DNA of 64,000 nucleotides from NCBI GenBank assembly GCA_011947345.1, contig JAAVTG010000649.1, positions 62,001-126,000 on the forward strand. Reading direction: 5' to 3'. Below are positions 1 through 9,948 of this stretch, one piece after another. This stretch comes from Phytophthora quininea (Eukaryota; Oomycota; Peronosporomycetes; Peronosporales; Peronosporaceae). Each line of letters opens with the position of its first letter. Position 1 is the first letter of the stretch. Below the pieces are notes generated by a model. The model was not told the DNA's origin and ran no database searches. It saw only the letters and a program-made list of their open reading frames with translations. Made by a program: the position numbers and the translations under genes.

Positions 1-442
1 AGGCTGTGGACGGCAACTCAGAAACACCCATTCCTTGGACAGTTTTTGTGTACAACCATCGAAACAGCGGCTCAGCAGCTCTGACAAAGTGGGTGTCCAT
101 ATTTCGCGCTCACACAGATTACAGTTTTTCCAGAGCAACAACGCGTTTCAAATCCAACATCCCCCGAATTCGTCGACTCGACAGCTGATCCAACCTTCAA
201 TACACAACCAACACTGACGCCCGCAGACAGGAAAAAATCTATCCACACGCTTACAGGTTACGCTGCTTGTGATATCGTCGCTGTCTCGTAATATCGGTCT
301 CTTCCAGTCATGGCAGTCTGCAGCAATTGTCCATTCTCAAATTTGCTGCCAACAGCGCACGGGGCTACCCAACCTCGTTCCGATCTCTCCAGCCGACGGC
401 ACTTCCGAACCATGAAGGGCATCGAGGCTGGCACTCCAGGCT
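1..442. other. 5' flank of the transporter gene, no gene seen
   Basis: I see no convincing coding region. Short open frames near 6-217 lack any recognisable domain. The stretch presumably holds the promoter and 5' UTR of the transporter that starts at 443. An alternative upstream ATG at 412 is in another frame and closes after 23 codons. Confidence 0.4.
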
Positions 443-1831
443 ATGAGATTCACACCACCGAAGCCCGGCTCCGCCGTAAATGAAGAACCAGTGGCGCATC
501 CGTCCATTTGGCTGTTGCTGGCTGTCTCCATGCCACGAATGGCCATCAACATGGCTTGGTCGGCTCAGTGGGCTGCACTTGGCCCGTACCTCTCCACGCT
601 GCTTTCGAATTCCGCTGTCCAAGCGACACAGTTCATTGGTCCGATCGTCGGCATCATTGTGAACCCCACCGTCGGGGTCTTCAGCGATCGCAGCACCGCT
701 CGCTTCGGTCGTCGTCGTCCCTTCCTCATCACTGCTGGCATCCTCTGCGTCGTTTGTTGGATTGCAATGGGCTATACCGGTGACATCGGCGAAGCTCTTG
801 GTGACACGGGCGAGGGCGCAAGCGCCAACCGCACCTGGACGACGGTGTTCACCATCCTCTTCTACGCTTGGATGGATATCACCGTCGGAGCTGTGCAGAC
901 ACCGGCCATGCTGCTCATCGCCGACTTTGCTGGCGATCGACAGACTACTGGAGCGGCGCTTGGTCAGGCCTGGTCGACACTTGGCTCGATTGTCGTCGCC
1001 GTGTACATTGACGCTTTTGGCGCTGCGTACCGGACCATGCATTGGTTCATGGGCACGCTGTCGGTCGTCATGATCGTGTGCATCACAGTGGCTTGCGTGT
1101 TCGCCAAGGAGACCCCGCTGGACCCCAGCAAGGTCGAAAAAATGTCTGCGTTTAAGCAGACGATGAACGCCTTCGCCGGGATCTGGGTGGGTGTCAAGAC
1201 GCTGCCCAAGGTGCTGATGATCTACGCGGTGGCCTTCTTCTTCGTCCAGTACGGCTACACGGCATACAACGGCAACAAGGGGCAGTTCTTCGGACTCGAG
1301 GTCTATGGAGGAACCTCAACAAACGCCGATAACTGCGACCCGTGCAGCGACGAGCAGACCGCCTACAACGACGGAGTGAGTCTCGCGGGCGGCACTGCTG
1401 ACCTGCTCTACAATATCGTCGGGTACGTGTACTCGTGGACGTTGCCATTCCTCGTGAGCAAGTTCGGGCTCAAGTGGGTGCTGACGATGTCGACGGTGCC
1501 GCAAATGCTGCTGCTGGTCATGGCCTGGGTCAGCAGCAAGTCCTTTGACGTGTTTGTCGTCGCCATCACCGGCATGACCTCGTCCGTCTGGTTCTCGTGC
1601 ATGGTGCCGGTCATCATTCACGTCATGGGCGACGACGTCGAGATCGGCATGTACGTGGGGGCCCTGAACTCGGCCAACTGCCTGGGGCAGCTCGTCAACT
1701 TTGCCATCGGCACGGCCATTGTCAACACGTCGCTCGGCTACAAGCTACCGGTCTTCCTGGGCGGCTTGATGAGCACCATCGCCTTCTTCATCTCGTCCAT
1801 CTTCCTCAACATCAACATGTACAGCTTGTAA
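443..1831 (+). CDS. MFS sugar transporter, GPH/SLC45-like
   Basis: An uninterrupted 462-residue frame encoding a polytopic membrane protein with about 12 hydrophobic segments. After a short cytosolic N-terminus comes a first helix with the RMAINMAWSAQWAALGPYLS segment, then the MFS loop signature VFSDRSTARFGRRRP between helices 2 and 3, which is typical of the glycoside-pentoside-hexuronide/SLC45 sucrose-proton symporter group. A Cys-rich loop (NADNCDPCSDEQ) precedes the C-terminal half. Family members import sugars, often sucrose or other disaccharides, with protons across the plasma membrane; the substrate here is inferred, not shown. The start at 443 is the first ATG of the long frame. The upstream ATG at 412 reads MKGIEAGTPGYEIHTTEA, which resembles a plausible native N-terminus, so a frame error near 470 is possible. 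No intron is needed. Confidence 0.85.
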   Translation: MRFTPPKPGSAVNEEPVAHPSIWLLLAVSMPRMAINMAWSAQWAALGPYLSTLLSNSAVQATQFIGPIVGIIVNPTVGVFSDRSTARFGRRRPFLITAGILCVVCWIAMGYTGDIGEALGDTGEGASANRTWTTVFTILFYAWMDITVGAVQTPAMLLIADFAGDRQTTGAALGQAWSTLGSIVVAVYIDAFGAAYRTMHWFMGTLSVVMIVCITVACVFAKETPLDPSKVEKMSAFKQTMNAFAGIWVGVKTLPKVLMIYAVAFFFVQYGYTAYNGNKGQFFGLEVYGGTSTNADNCDPCSDEQTAYNDGVSLAGGTADLLYNIVGYVYSWTLPFLVSKFGLKWVLTMSTVPQMLLLVMAWVSSKSFDVFVVAITGMTSSVWFSCMVPVIIHVMGDDVEIGMYVGALNSANCLGQLVNFAIGTAIVNTSLGYKLPVFLGGLMSTIAFFISSIFLNINMYSL

Positions 1832-2016
1832 AGAGTCTGGGCTTGCTCCTTTTGTGTGTGTTTGACGGGAAATGTATCGAATTTTAGTCCTAATACACTG
1901 GCGTTGTTCAAGCAGAAGCTTACCTCCGTCTAGAGGCAGCGTAGCACGTCCGACACCTCTATCTTGAAGCGGTTGGGCCTGATAATACTGAGTGCTCACG
2001 CGGTGGCAGTACGAGA

Positions 2017-3795
2017 TCAAAACGTTACCAAAGTACTTTTCTGGTAAGTGATCGGCATGCGGCCGCTGGGGTTCACGTCGCCGTAGATGATCTCGGCAAC
2101 AGCCTTGCCGCCCTGTTCGCACGACGGCATGGCGTTGAGCACAGCGTACACGTTTTCAGGAAGGTTGCCGAGCAGACGCGGACGGCCCTCGAACAGCACC
2201 AGAATCACCTTGGTGCCCGTGGAGGCGAGCGCATTCACGTACTCGACCTGACCAGCAGGCAGCGTAAGATTGTTGATGTCACCGATCTTCTCTTCGTACA
2301 CCTCCTCGCCGATCACAGCGATCGTGTACTCGGCCTTGCTGGCGTATTCCTTAGCAGTAACTAGGTCAGCTTCGGTGTAGTTGCCGGTGATGTTCAAGCC
2401 CTTGAGTACGTGAAAGCATCGCTACCAGCGATCGACTCGAAGTCCTGCTTGACCGAGATGCCGTGCGAGTACATGTCGTTGCCAGACACACCCTGGGCCT
2501 GAACGGTCCAGCCGCCGCGTTGACGACCGATGTTGTTCGAGATAGGGCCCGACAGGAACTCCGAAGCGCCCTTGGAAAGCTGCAATGCGCCGTCGTTGTT
2601 CTGCAGCAGTACCGTCGACTCACGAGCCAGATCCAGAGCAGTGGCGACGTCGTCGTCGTTGCCGACCATGTCGACGTACTCGGCACCTGGCATGGGGTTC
2701 TCGTACAGATCACATCTCCATCAATGGTGTTCCGGTTGTCGAGAACACCAAGCTGCTCAAAACACTGCTGCGTGACGACTTGGGCTTCGACGGTCTCATG
2801 GTGACCGACTACGGCGAGATCAACCGCCTGACCGAGTTCCACGGCACGGCGCGGTCGGAGAACGAAGCCACGCAGTTCTCCCTAGAGCGCACCTCCATCG
2901 ATATGAGCATGGTCGGGGAGACTTGCCGTTCACCAATGCTACGTACAAGCTGATCGAGGAGAAGCCGGAAATCGTCGACCGCCTGAAAGAATTGGTGCGT
3001 CGCATCATCAAGACCAAGCTCAAAATCAGTTCTCCATACCCGTAAGCAGACCGGCGTCCACGGCAGCCTTGTACGGTGGGAAGTACGAGTTGAGTAGATC
3101 GTAGTCCGAGATTTCGACGCCGTCCTTGTCGTGGCCGGTCGAGTCCCAGGCGCAGCCAATCCAGTGCTTCATGCAGGCAGCCGACTGGTTGTAGCTCTGG
3201 ATGCCGCGGGTGATGGCAGCACCCATGATGGAGATCAGGTGCGGGTCCTCGCCGAACGTCTCGTACACACGCGGCCACAGCGGATTGTGCATGATGTCGA
3301 GCACTGGGTCGAAGATCTATGGGAAGCAAGCGTATCACGAGCGATAATACGGCCCTGTTCGTAGACCAGGTCGGGGTTGAACGTGGCAGCGTTGATCTGC
3401 TAGCCAAAGTCGACGGTGTCCATGACCATGGCCCAGCCGTGAGCCGAGTCCGTGCCGTAGATCATCGGGTGGCCGCCGTTCTCCTCCATGGCGATCCCCT
3501 GGATACGCTGCACGAATGCACGCATCTCGGCGGTGGTCCAGCCCAACTTGCCGTTGATCCCGCCGAGTGCGGACATGAGAGGGCTCAGGTAGGAGCCCAC
3601 GTGGTACTTGGTGAAGTTGCGCACAGTGTCCTCGTCGAGCTGGTACGTCGAGTTGAGCAGGCCGCACGCCGCGATATCAAACATCTGACCCACGAGGTCG
3701 ACGTTGGCGAAGTTGGCCATGATCTCGTCGACCCTGGCGTCCATTCGTCGGCAGCAGCACCGCTGTTGGTATCGTTCATAGGCGCAGTCGCTCAC
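2017..3795 (-). pseudogene. GH3 beta-glucosidase, broken and internally rearranged
   Basis: Fragments of a glycoside hydrolase family 3 enzyme (lysosomal-type beta-glucosidase, which hydrolyses terminal beta-D-glucosyl residues). In gene order: 3795-3400 (RVDEIMANFANVDLVGQM, then GTDSAHGWAMVMDTVDFG); an in-frame TAG near 3398; 3304-3026 (HNPLWPRVYETFGEDPHLI and KHWIGCAWDSTGHDKDG); then a piece on the opposite strand, about 2703-3026, holding the nucleophile motif GFDGLMVTDYGE; then 2693-2394 (ARESTVLLQNND) and 2397-2017 (AEYTIAVIGEEVYEEKIGD, YGDVNPSGRMP). Two of the frame breaks (near 2395 and 2922) are one-base losses in G runs. No signal peptide is visible, and the C-terminal fibronectin-like domain usual in GH3 is absent. 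The inversion and stop suggest a true pseudogene, unless the assembly is wrong. Confidence 0.85.
2703..3026 (+). other. Inverted internal segment of the GH3 gene
   Basis: On the plus strand this block reads NGVPVVENTKLLKTLLRDDL, then GFDGLMVTDYGEINRLTEFH, then after a one-base frame slip DLPFTNATYKLIEEK and LKELVRRIIKTKLKI. This is exactly the part of a GH3 enzyme missing between the minus-strand pieces ending at about 3026 and starting at about 2693 (LYENPMPGAEYVDMVGND). The flanks carry the same hexamer GTTCTC at about 2697 and 3029. The simplest reading is a roughly 325-bp inversion in place. Confidence 0.8.
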
Positions 3796-4896
3796 GGGCT
3801 ACACGTCGAGGAGTGTTGTCTCAGATCGGCGCGATCTCTTCGTCGCAGGACTTCTGGATGGAGAACTCTCCTGTGACCCTTGATCTCCACGCTCGTCATA
3901 GAGAATTGACGCTTCCTCTCGTTCCTGTCGAGGCATCCACGACATCGGCGGAGACCGCTAAAAGGTAAGCCAGGAAGCAAACGCAACTCGACTGGAGGTT
4001 CTGGGAAAGCTGGCTGACTTGATACTGCGCGATTTGGTCGGGAATTCGCCGCAGAAACTTCACAAACTATCTCTGAAGGATGAGACCGGTCAACCTCGGT
4101 CGTTTCACCCTCGTCCTCGGGCTGAGCGTAACGCCCGGCTAGCTGAATAAATAGAGAATGGATCAGTCTTGTGTGCACTGGCCGAATACAAACCAACTCT
4201 TGGCTTAGCGAGGTGCTGCGACTGTCTCGAAAAAGTAACACAAAGGCGAGCCTGAACATCATCACTAGGAGCTCACCCTCGGCGCTAGCAGCGTCATCTG
4301 CAGTCCGCATCGGCAGGAACCACTCACAATTGAAATCACCGAACCTCTTGACGGCTCCAGGCGACGTCGTCACCCTCGTACCGAGGTCGCTGAAGCTCAC
4401 GCCGACCTTGCACACCAAACAATTACCCGCTTTTTGGGAACGCGCTCAGTTTACACCCAGTCAAAAAGTAACCCCTAATAGTTTCTTATGCCCGGCGGAC
4501 CTGCCTGGGCTCCCATATTTTAGGGAGGCGTCATGCGTGTACTGCTCCGCATGTGGGTCAGTCCTCGCAAGACGGCGATCCAGCAGTCGATGCAGCGCGC
4601 CGTCGCCCTGCAGCGCTTGCGCGAGGCGCACGTACACCCGACCGCCACTAGGAGAGGAGCCCTTGCGGACCCGCCAACCGCCCGCTGCCCTCTGCATGTA
4701 TTCGCCCCCGAAGAACTGCTTGACAACAGCCGGGATTCCCACCCCTTTCTCTCCCCACGTTTTAACGAGTCTTTGCACATAGTGACGATCACCGAGACTA
4801 TCACCCCACAGTATCATTACCAGAGAACGCGCCTTCTACCCGGTGGAGCTCCCCTTGGTTGACCAGGTCATCTCTACACGCCTCGTCCCAATCCCC
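3796..4896. other. Stretch without a recognised gene
   Basis: A 208-codon minus-strand open frame (4418-3792) and shorter frames at 4461-4862 are present, but I recognise no domain. The minus-strand 4817-4461 translation (AVVKQFFGGEYMQ) looks like real protein but cannot be assigned. It may be the decayed 5' part of the GH3 locus or an old transposon into which the pogo-like element inserted. Confidence 0.4.
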
Positions 4897-4898
4897 TA

Positions 4899-4923
4899 CC
4901 GTAAAACCTGTGTAGTATCCGAC
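4899..4923 (+). repeat. Left TIR of the pogo-like element
   Basis: Begins CCGTAAAACCTGTG and is a perfect inverted match to 6632-6656. It is preceded by the TA target site at 4897-4898. Confidence 0.95.
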
Positions 4924-5067
4924 AGTGTTTTTGACTGAGGCTCTAAGCCCCTCAAAACCAATAATCTACCTTCCCATTGAAAATCGTGAGGTCACACTAA
5001 AAAGCACTGAATTAGCACACAGCAATGTTAGATTTAGGACCTCAGCTGCGGAAGGCGTCTGCTTACA

Positions 5068-6503
5068 TTAAACAGTCATCTCTGTCCCGACTATCAAGTC
5101 TACAACGTCTTGCTCATCACTGACCTCGCCCACGGCAGCATCAAGCAGCTGCATGCGTTCAAGTTGCTAGGCGAGAGCATTTGAATCAGCCACAATAGTG
5201 GGGTCTGCTGGCGGGTCGGCAAGGATACCACTGAAGCCGTTTGAAATGGTAGCGTCCGAGAGCTCATCCCACGCGCCCGTAATCTAGCCAACTACGTCTT
5301 CTCTAAGCGGTGCTTTGATCGTGCCACTGCTTGGTTGAGTCGCCAGCTTCTCAGTCAGCCAGAGGACCCAGCGGTGACGCAGGCGCTGCTTCAGCTGGCG
5401 GTTCCATGCGATGTCCGCCGGCTGGCAGACGCCCGTGTGGCCAGGTGGCACGCGTAGCAGGTGGACATTCAGGCTTTTGGCGTGTGCACGCACTTCTTCG
5501 GTCCAATGGGCCGAGAAGTCATCGAGTACTAGAAGGACAGGGCGCTCTGGGTGCTGTCGCCCCCGAAATGAAAGTCCAGCCAAGTCATGGTCAGCGAGGC
5601 GTTCCACCAACCCGCGCTGTTGACGTAGATCTGAACGCCATGTTTCTCTTGGAGACACTTGATCTCCTTCCACATATGCTTGCCAAAGCCATGCCGCAGC
5701 GCGACGTTCTCTGCGTGGGTCGCTGGCACCTTGGATGACCGACCTTTAAGCACCAGAAAGGGCGTTCGTTTCTCGCCGAACGAGGATGCACGTAATCCTC
5801 TCTTTGTCCTTACCGCACATCCGTACCCAAACCGTGCGAGCGCCGCGCTTACCCAGCGTCGTGCGCGGCGCATGCTCGAACAGAATGGGCGTCTGGTCGG
5901 CGTTGTAGGCGACGTCGACGCCTAGTTGGTGCATGGTGTTGCGGATCTTCACGTTAAATGAACGGACCACCGCGGAACTGTCTTCGGGCCCCTTCGGGCC
6001 CTGGCGCGTGCGCGCTCGAAAACGCAGTGCGTGACGCCTCAAGAAGCCTGCCCGCCAAGCCCACGTGCCGGTAGAAACACCTCGAGGAATTCCTGCTGCC
6101 GTCGCGAACTCTTGTGCCTTGAGTTGCAGCATTCGAGCTGAGACAGGTGCCCCATCGGCACGGTAGGCGTTGACCCAGGTGACGAGCTGCGCCTCCGTCT
6201 CACATGACAGCACTGTGGCATTGGTTATCGGTCGGAGCTGCTTCTCCCGGCCTTCGCGATCTGCTCGCGCCGCTTCAGCCACAGGTAGATGTTCTTGCGC
6301 TTGGTTTCGCGCGAGGTGCCAGTCGCCTCGGGGTAGAACTTGGCGAGGGAAGAGGCCACGCCATGAGCGTCACAATGCACGATGACCTGGAGTCGGAACT
6401 CGTACGTCGGCGTAGAGCGCTTATACTTCCGTGGGCGCCGGCCTCCACCTTCACTTGCACGTGTGCGGCCCATGGAGAGTTGTTGAATGGGCGAGTTTTG
6501 CAT
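5068..6503 (-). pseudogene. Pogo-like DDE transposase, frameshifted
   Basis: The likely start is MGRTRASEGGGRRP (6473) or an ATG ten codons earlier. The N-terminal part (6503-6225) is basic and carries an HTH (YEFRLQVIVHCDAHGV). The next piece (6282-5746) has a CENP-B/pogo DNA-binding region (PVSARMLQLKAQEF) and the first catalytic Asp in YNADQTPILFE. A shifted frame (5873-5529) reads FGKHMWKEIKCLQEKHGVQ. The next (5673-5284) has the second Asp in LLVLDDFSAHW and the third acidic site in GVCQPADIAWN. The C-terminal tail reads WDELSDATISNGFSGIL, with an internal TAG near 5173 and the final stop at 5068-5070. All three catalytic positions survive. The breaks are small indels plus one stop, so the copy is either recently dead or partly a victim of sequence errors. 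Confidence 0.85.
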
Positions 6504-6631
6504 CGGTAGCGCCTATATTTTATCGATTCCTGGCCATTCATGCCATGGCGTGTCGGAATTGACATCGTTTCGGGGATGGTACACATTCAGGTGTGTGATT
6601 GGCTAGAACGAGGTGTCGGATACAACATTCC

Positions 6632-6656
6632 GTCGGATACTACACAGGTTTTACGG
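6632..6656 (-). repeat. Right TIR of the pogo-like element
   Basis: Ends ACACAGGTTTTACGG, the exact reverse complement of 4899-4923, followed by TA at 6657-6658. A second partial copy of its inner part (GTCGGATAC) lies just inside, near 6614. Confidence 0.95.
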
Positions 6657-6658
6657 TA

Positions 6659-7014
6659 CTTACTGAGTGAAAAGGGTAGGGGTGGGTCGAGTGCCTCCAC
6701 TACGCCTTGTCCCGCGGTAAGCTTCGTCTCGTCGCACATTCTTCCCCTTGTTCGACAACCGAGTTTTTGATAGTACATAGAAATATTTAGCCAACATATA
6801 GAAATTATTAACGACATAGAACTCGTTAGAAATTCACCTCTGGTTAGAAATTCTGGATAGAAAGGATGGTAGTTTTCGGATCGGGGATTCCCCCAAGGCG
6901 TTTGCGCATTCGCCACTAGTATTTTCGGAGAGCCCGACCCGCTGGTCGGGGTCACCAGCGGCTCCTTGCACGTAGCAGCAGCTCACATCCCGACTCGCGC
7001 TGTCCTCGCCACCC
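6659..7014. other. 5' region of acetolactate synthase, no gene seen
   Basis: An A/T-rich patch (6770-6860) with several TAGAAAT-like words lies between the pogo-like element and the ALS start. No coding region is supported. Confidence 0.4.
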
Positions 7015-8957
7015 ATGCTGCGTGCTCGCCAGCTCTCCCGCGCTCTGCGCGCCGTCTCCAAGCAGCAGCAGCACCGCCGCGTGCTGTCCACCGCTGCCCG
7101 CGGCCTGCAGAACCCCGTTACTTCAACGCTGGACAATGCCCGCGAGCTGTCTACTGCCAAGGTGCAGGAGCAGCGCAAGCGGTCGCCCCCAAGACCACCG
7201 ACAAGTTCGTGGGCAAGACCGGCGCCGAGATCTTCCACGAGACACTGGCCGAGATGGACGTGGACTGCGTCTTCGGCTACCCCGGTGGCGCCATCCTGCC
7301 GGTGTTCGATGCCATCCACGAGAGCGAGCACTTCGACTTCATCCTGACTCGACACGAGCAGGGCGCTGGCCACATGGCACAGGGTTATGCCCGCGCTACG
7401 GGCAAGCCCGGTGTGGTGCTGGTGACTTCCGGTCCTGGCGCTACCAACACGGTGACGCCGCTGCAGGACGCTTTGATGGACGGCACCCCATTGTCGTCTT
7501 CAGCGGACAGGTGGCTACCCAAGTGCTGGGCAGCGACGCCTTCCAGGAAGCCGATGTGCTCGGTATCACTCGCCCGTGCACCAAGTGGAACGTGCAGGTG
7601 CGCGATGTTCGGGACCTGGCACGGAATATCCGTGAAGCGTTCCACATCGCTACGACCGGACGCCCCGGCCCTGTGCTCGTGGATCTGCCCAAGGACATCA
7701 CCGCCGGACTGTGCAAGAGCCCCGTCGTGACCGAGCCCCAGCTGCTGGGCTACTACGGAGAGCACAAGACGGAGGGAAACCGTGTCAACCAGGATGCCAA
7801 CCTCGCTGCGGCCATCAAACTCATCAACAAGGCCAAGAAGCCTCTGATCTTCGCCGGCGCCGGTGCCTTGCACGCTAGCGAGGAGCTCCGTGCTCTCGCA
7901 CGCCAGGCCAACATCCCCGTCACCACGTCGCTGCAGGGCATGGGAGCCTTTGACGAGCGCGACCCACTCTCTGCACATGCTGGGCATGCACGGCTCCGTG
8001 TACGCCAACAAGGCCATGCAGGAGGCCGACTGTATCATCACGCTTGGCGCTCGCTTCGACGACCGTGTGACTGGCCGCGTGCCGGACTTCGCTCGCGAGG
8101 CACGCCGCGCTTCCGCTGAAGGCCGTGGTGGCATCATCCACTTCGAGATCACCGGCAAGCAGATTGGCAAGATCGTCCCCGCCGACGTGGCCGTGGTCGG
8201 CGACACCAAGTACAACATCCAGCAGATCCTGCCGAAGGTGGAGAGCAAGCCCCGAACGGAGTGGCACAAGAAGCTGCAGGGGTGGAAGGCACGGTATCCG
8301 TTCCGCTACCGCCCTGCCGCCCCCGACGCGCCGATCAAGGCGCAGCGTGTGATTGAAGAGCTGTACAAGCAGACCAAGGGCCGCGATGATGTAATTATCA
8401 CGACTGGTGTTGGCCAGCACCAGATGTGGGCCGCTCAGTTCTACCGGTGGTCTCGTCCGCACTCGCTCATCACTTCTGGCGGCCTGGGCACGATGGGCTT
8501 CGGTCTGCCGTCGGCTATCGGTGCCAAGGTGGCCAAGCCAAATTCGATCGTCGTGGACATTGATGGCGACGCCAGTTTCTCGATGACGCTGGCCGAGATG
8601 GCTACCGCCGCCGAGTTCAACATCGGCGTCAAGGTGCTCCTGCTGAACAACAACTTCCAGGGCATGGTCAAGCAGTGGCAGGACCTGTTCTACGAGGAGC
8701 GGTACTCGGGCACCAAAATGACCAACCCGGACTTTGTCAAGTTTGCCGAGTCGATGAACTGCGAGGCCTTCCGGTGCGAAAAGGAGGACACGCTCGAGGA
8801 AGACATGGCAAGGTTCCTCGCCGCTGAGGGTCCCATATTGGGAGAGTTCATGGTCGAGAAGAACGAGCACTGCTACCCGATGGTCGGGGCCGGCCGCTCG
8901 CTGGACGAGATGATCATCGGCGACTTTGACGACTGCCCACCCACGACCTCAGTCTAA
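7015..8957 (+). CDS. ILV2: Acetolactate synthase catalytic subunit, mitochondrial
   Basis: Thiamine-diphosphate enzyme that condenses two pyruvates (or pyruvate plus 2-ketobutyrate), the first committed step of branched-chain amino-acid synthesis. The N-terminus [20 protein letters not shown] is Arg-rich with no acidic residues, as in mitochondrial presequences. Then follow the catalytic Glu region [18 protein letters not shown], the central FAD-type domain ([31 protein letters not shown]) and the ThDP/Mg motif IDGDASF...[10 protein letters not shown]. Three frame breaks interrupt an otherwise perfectly conserved protein: in the C run at 7186-7190 (one C short), in the C run at 7486-7489 (one C short), and in the CT repeat near 7966-7972 (two bases short). 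I read these as sequence errors in an intact gene of about 645 codons. No intron is evident. Confidence 0.93.
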
Positions 8958-9117
8958 CTTAACTGCACAGGCAACAGAGAAGAGCAACTACAGACAGATA
9001 GCCGAGAAAGTTTGACATCCTAGTGCCGTAAAGAAAGTTGTGGCAAATGCATGTTCACTATCGACGGCACCTTTGTCAAATTGCTCTTTATACCAGCACC
9101 ACCTTGAAGCATCCTGC

Positions 9118-9561
9118 TTAGTTCTCGAGCATTGGCACCAGCTTGCTCTTGGCATGCAGATCCATTACCGCGTCGCAGTCGCCAATGTGTTTGCCGTTGA
9201 TGAAGACGTTAGGCACCGTGCGCTGGCCCGTCATCTCCAGCAGCAACCTCTGGATCTCGGGGCCATCCTCTGTCAAAGTGTAATATAGACCATCAGACAC
9301 ATGCATGAATACCCCCGTCTTCTGCAGCTACAGTTACTGACCTCTGGTGTTGAGCTCCACGACCTCGTAGGGCGCCTCCAACACGTCCAGCGTGCCCTTG
9401 ACACGGGCGCAATAGCGACACGTCGTCTTGGAGAACACCAACACCTTCTGCTGCTCAATCGCAGCAGTGATCGACGTCTTGTTGGCCTCCACGTGGAGCA
9501 CACGAGCGTTCGAGGTGAAGCGAGCGCGGGTGGCGACAGTCAGACAGCGGCGAGCGAACAT
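9118..9561 (-). CDS. Glutaredoxin, probably mitochondrial
   Basis: Two exons, 9561-9342 and 9269-9118, joined across a 72-nt intron (GTCAGT...GACAG, 9270-9341). The N-terminus [19 protein letters not shown] looks like a mitochondrial presequence. The thioredoxin fold shows the active site [13 protein letters not shown] (CRYC rather than the usual CPYC), the cis-Pro segment [13 protein letters not shown] and the GSH-binding end of the fold ([10 protein letters not shown]). Dithiol glutaredoxins reduce disulfides and mixed disulfides using glutathione. A start 12 codons upstream at 9597 is possible, but the one at 9561 gives the better presequence. It is divergent from the membrane-protein gene at 9640 with only 78 bp between the start codons. 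Confidence 0.88.
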
Positions 9562-9639
9562 CTTTGTTGGTCCGAGGGAACTTCGAGAATGATACAATCA
9601 TCGGTCCCCAATACTATTCACGAGAATACAGTATTCGAC

Positions 9640-9869
9640 ATGACGAGCAAGAGCGAGGCGATGGCCAAGCTGCAGGAGCGGATGGCGGAGCCCCCAAGGA
9701 CTGGGTGGACGTGGTCATGGTGGCGGTGATCAAGGACCCTCTCTTCTACGGGACGGTGGCGGCTGTTGTGTTTGTGGTGCTGGCGGCCATGGCATTGATC
9801 GCAACCAAAGTGCTGCTGGATCAGATCGACAAGCAGAAGAGGGAGGAGGAAGCCAAGAAGCAGCAGTGA
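9640..9869 (+). CDS. Small single-pass membrane protein
   Basis: Starts MTSKSEAMAKLQERMAE. After restoring one C in the C5 run at 9691-9695 it continues PPKDWVDVVMVAVIKDP, one hydrophobic helix (YGTVAAVVFVVLAAMALIAT) and a charged tail KQKREEEAKKQQ. About 77 residues in all. The arrangement (short N-terminus, one transmembrane helix, Lys/Glu-rich C-terminus) resembles small organelle membrane proteins, but I do not recognise a family. The frame break matches the window-wide C-run undercount. Confidence 0.65.
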
Positions 9870-9948
9870 AAAATGGTTAAAAGCGAAGCAAGTGCTGAGG
9901 TCTATGTTCAGAGTCCAACTGGTTTCTACTGCTCTTCGGGTCGTTGCG

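Larger units (their letters stand above)
4899..6656 (-). mobile_element. Pogo-like (Tc1/mariner superfamily) DNA transposon
   Basis: A complete element of 1758 bp bounded by perfect 25-bp terminal inverted repeats and flanked by a TA dinucleotide on each side (4897-4898 and 6657-6658), the target duplication expected for Tc1/mariner-type transposition. The only gene is a minus-strand transposase with a CENP-B-like helix-turn-helix and a DDE_1-type catalytic domain. It sits between the GH3 remnant and acetolactate synthase, ending about 360 bp upstream of the latter's start codon. Confidence 0.9.

Noticed and set aside
3792..4418. 208-codon minus-strand frame next to the GH3 remnant
   Set aside because: No domain, odd composition and no link to GH3; not enough to call a gene.
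7385..8870. Long open frames antisense to acetolactate synthase (294 and 316 codons)
   Set aside because: They mirror the GC-rich codon pattern of the real gene; the sense strand carries conserved ThDP-enzyme motifs throughout.
7015..8957. Acetolactate synthase as a pseudogene
   Set aside because: All three breaks are in a C run or a CT repeat and a base or two restores a fully conserved protein, so sequence error is more likely.
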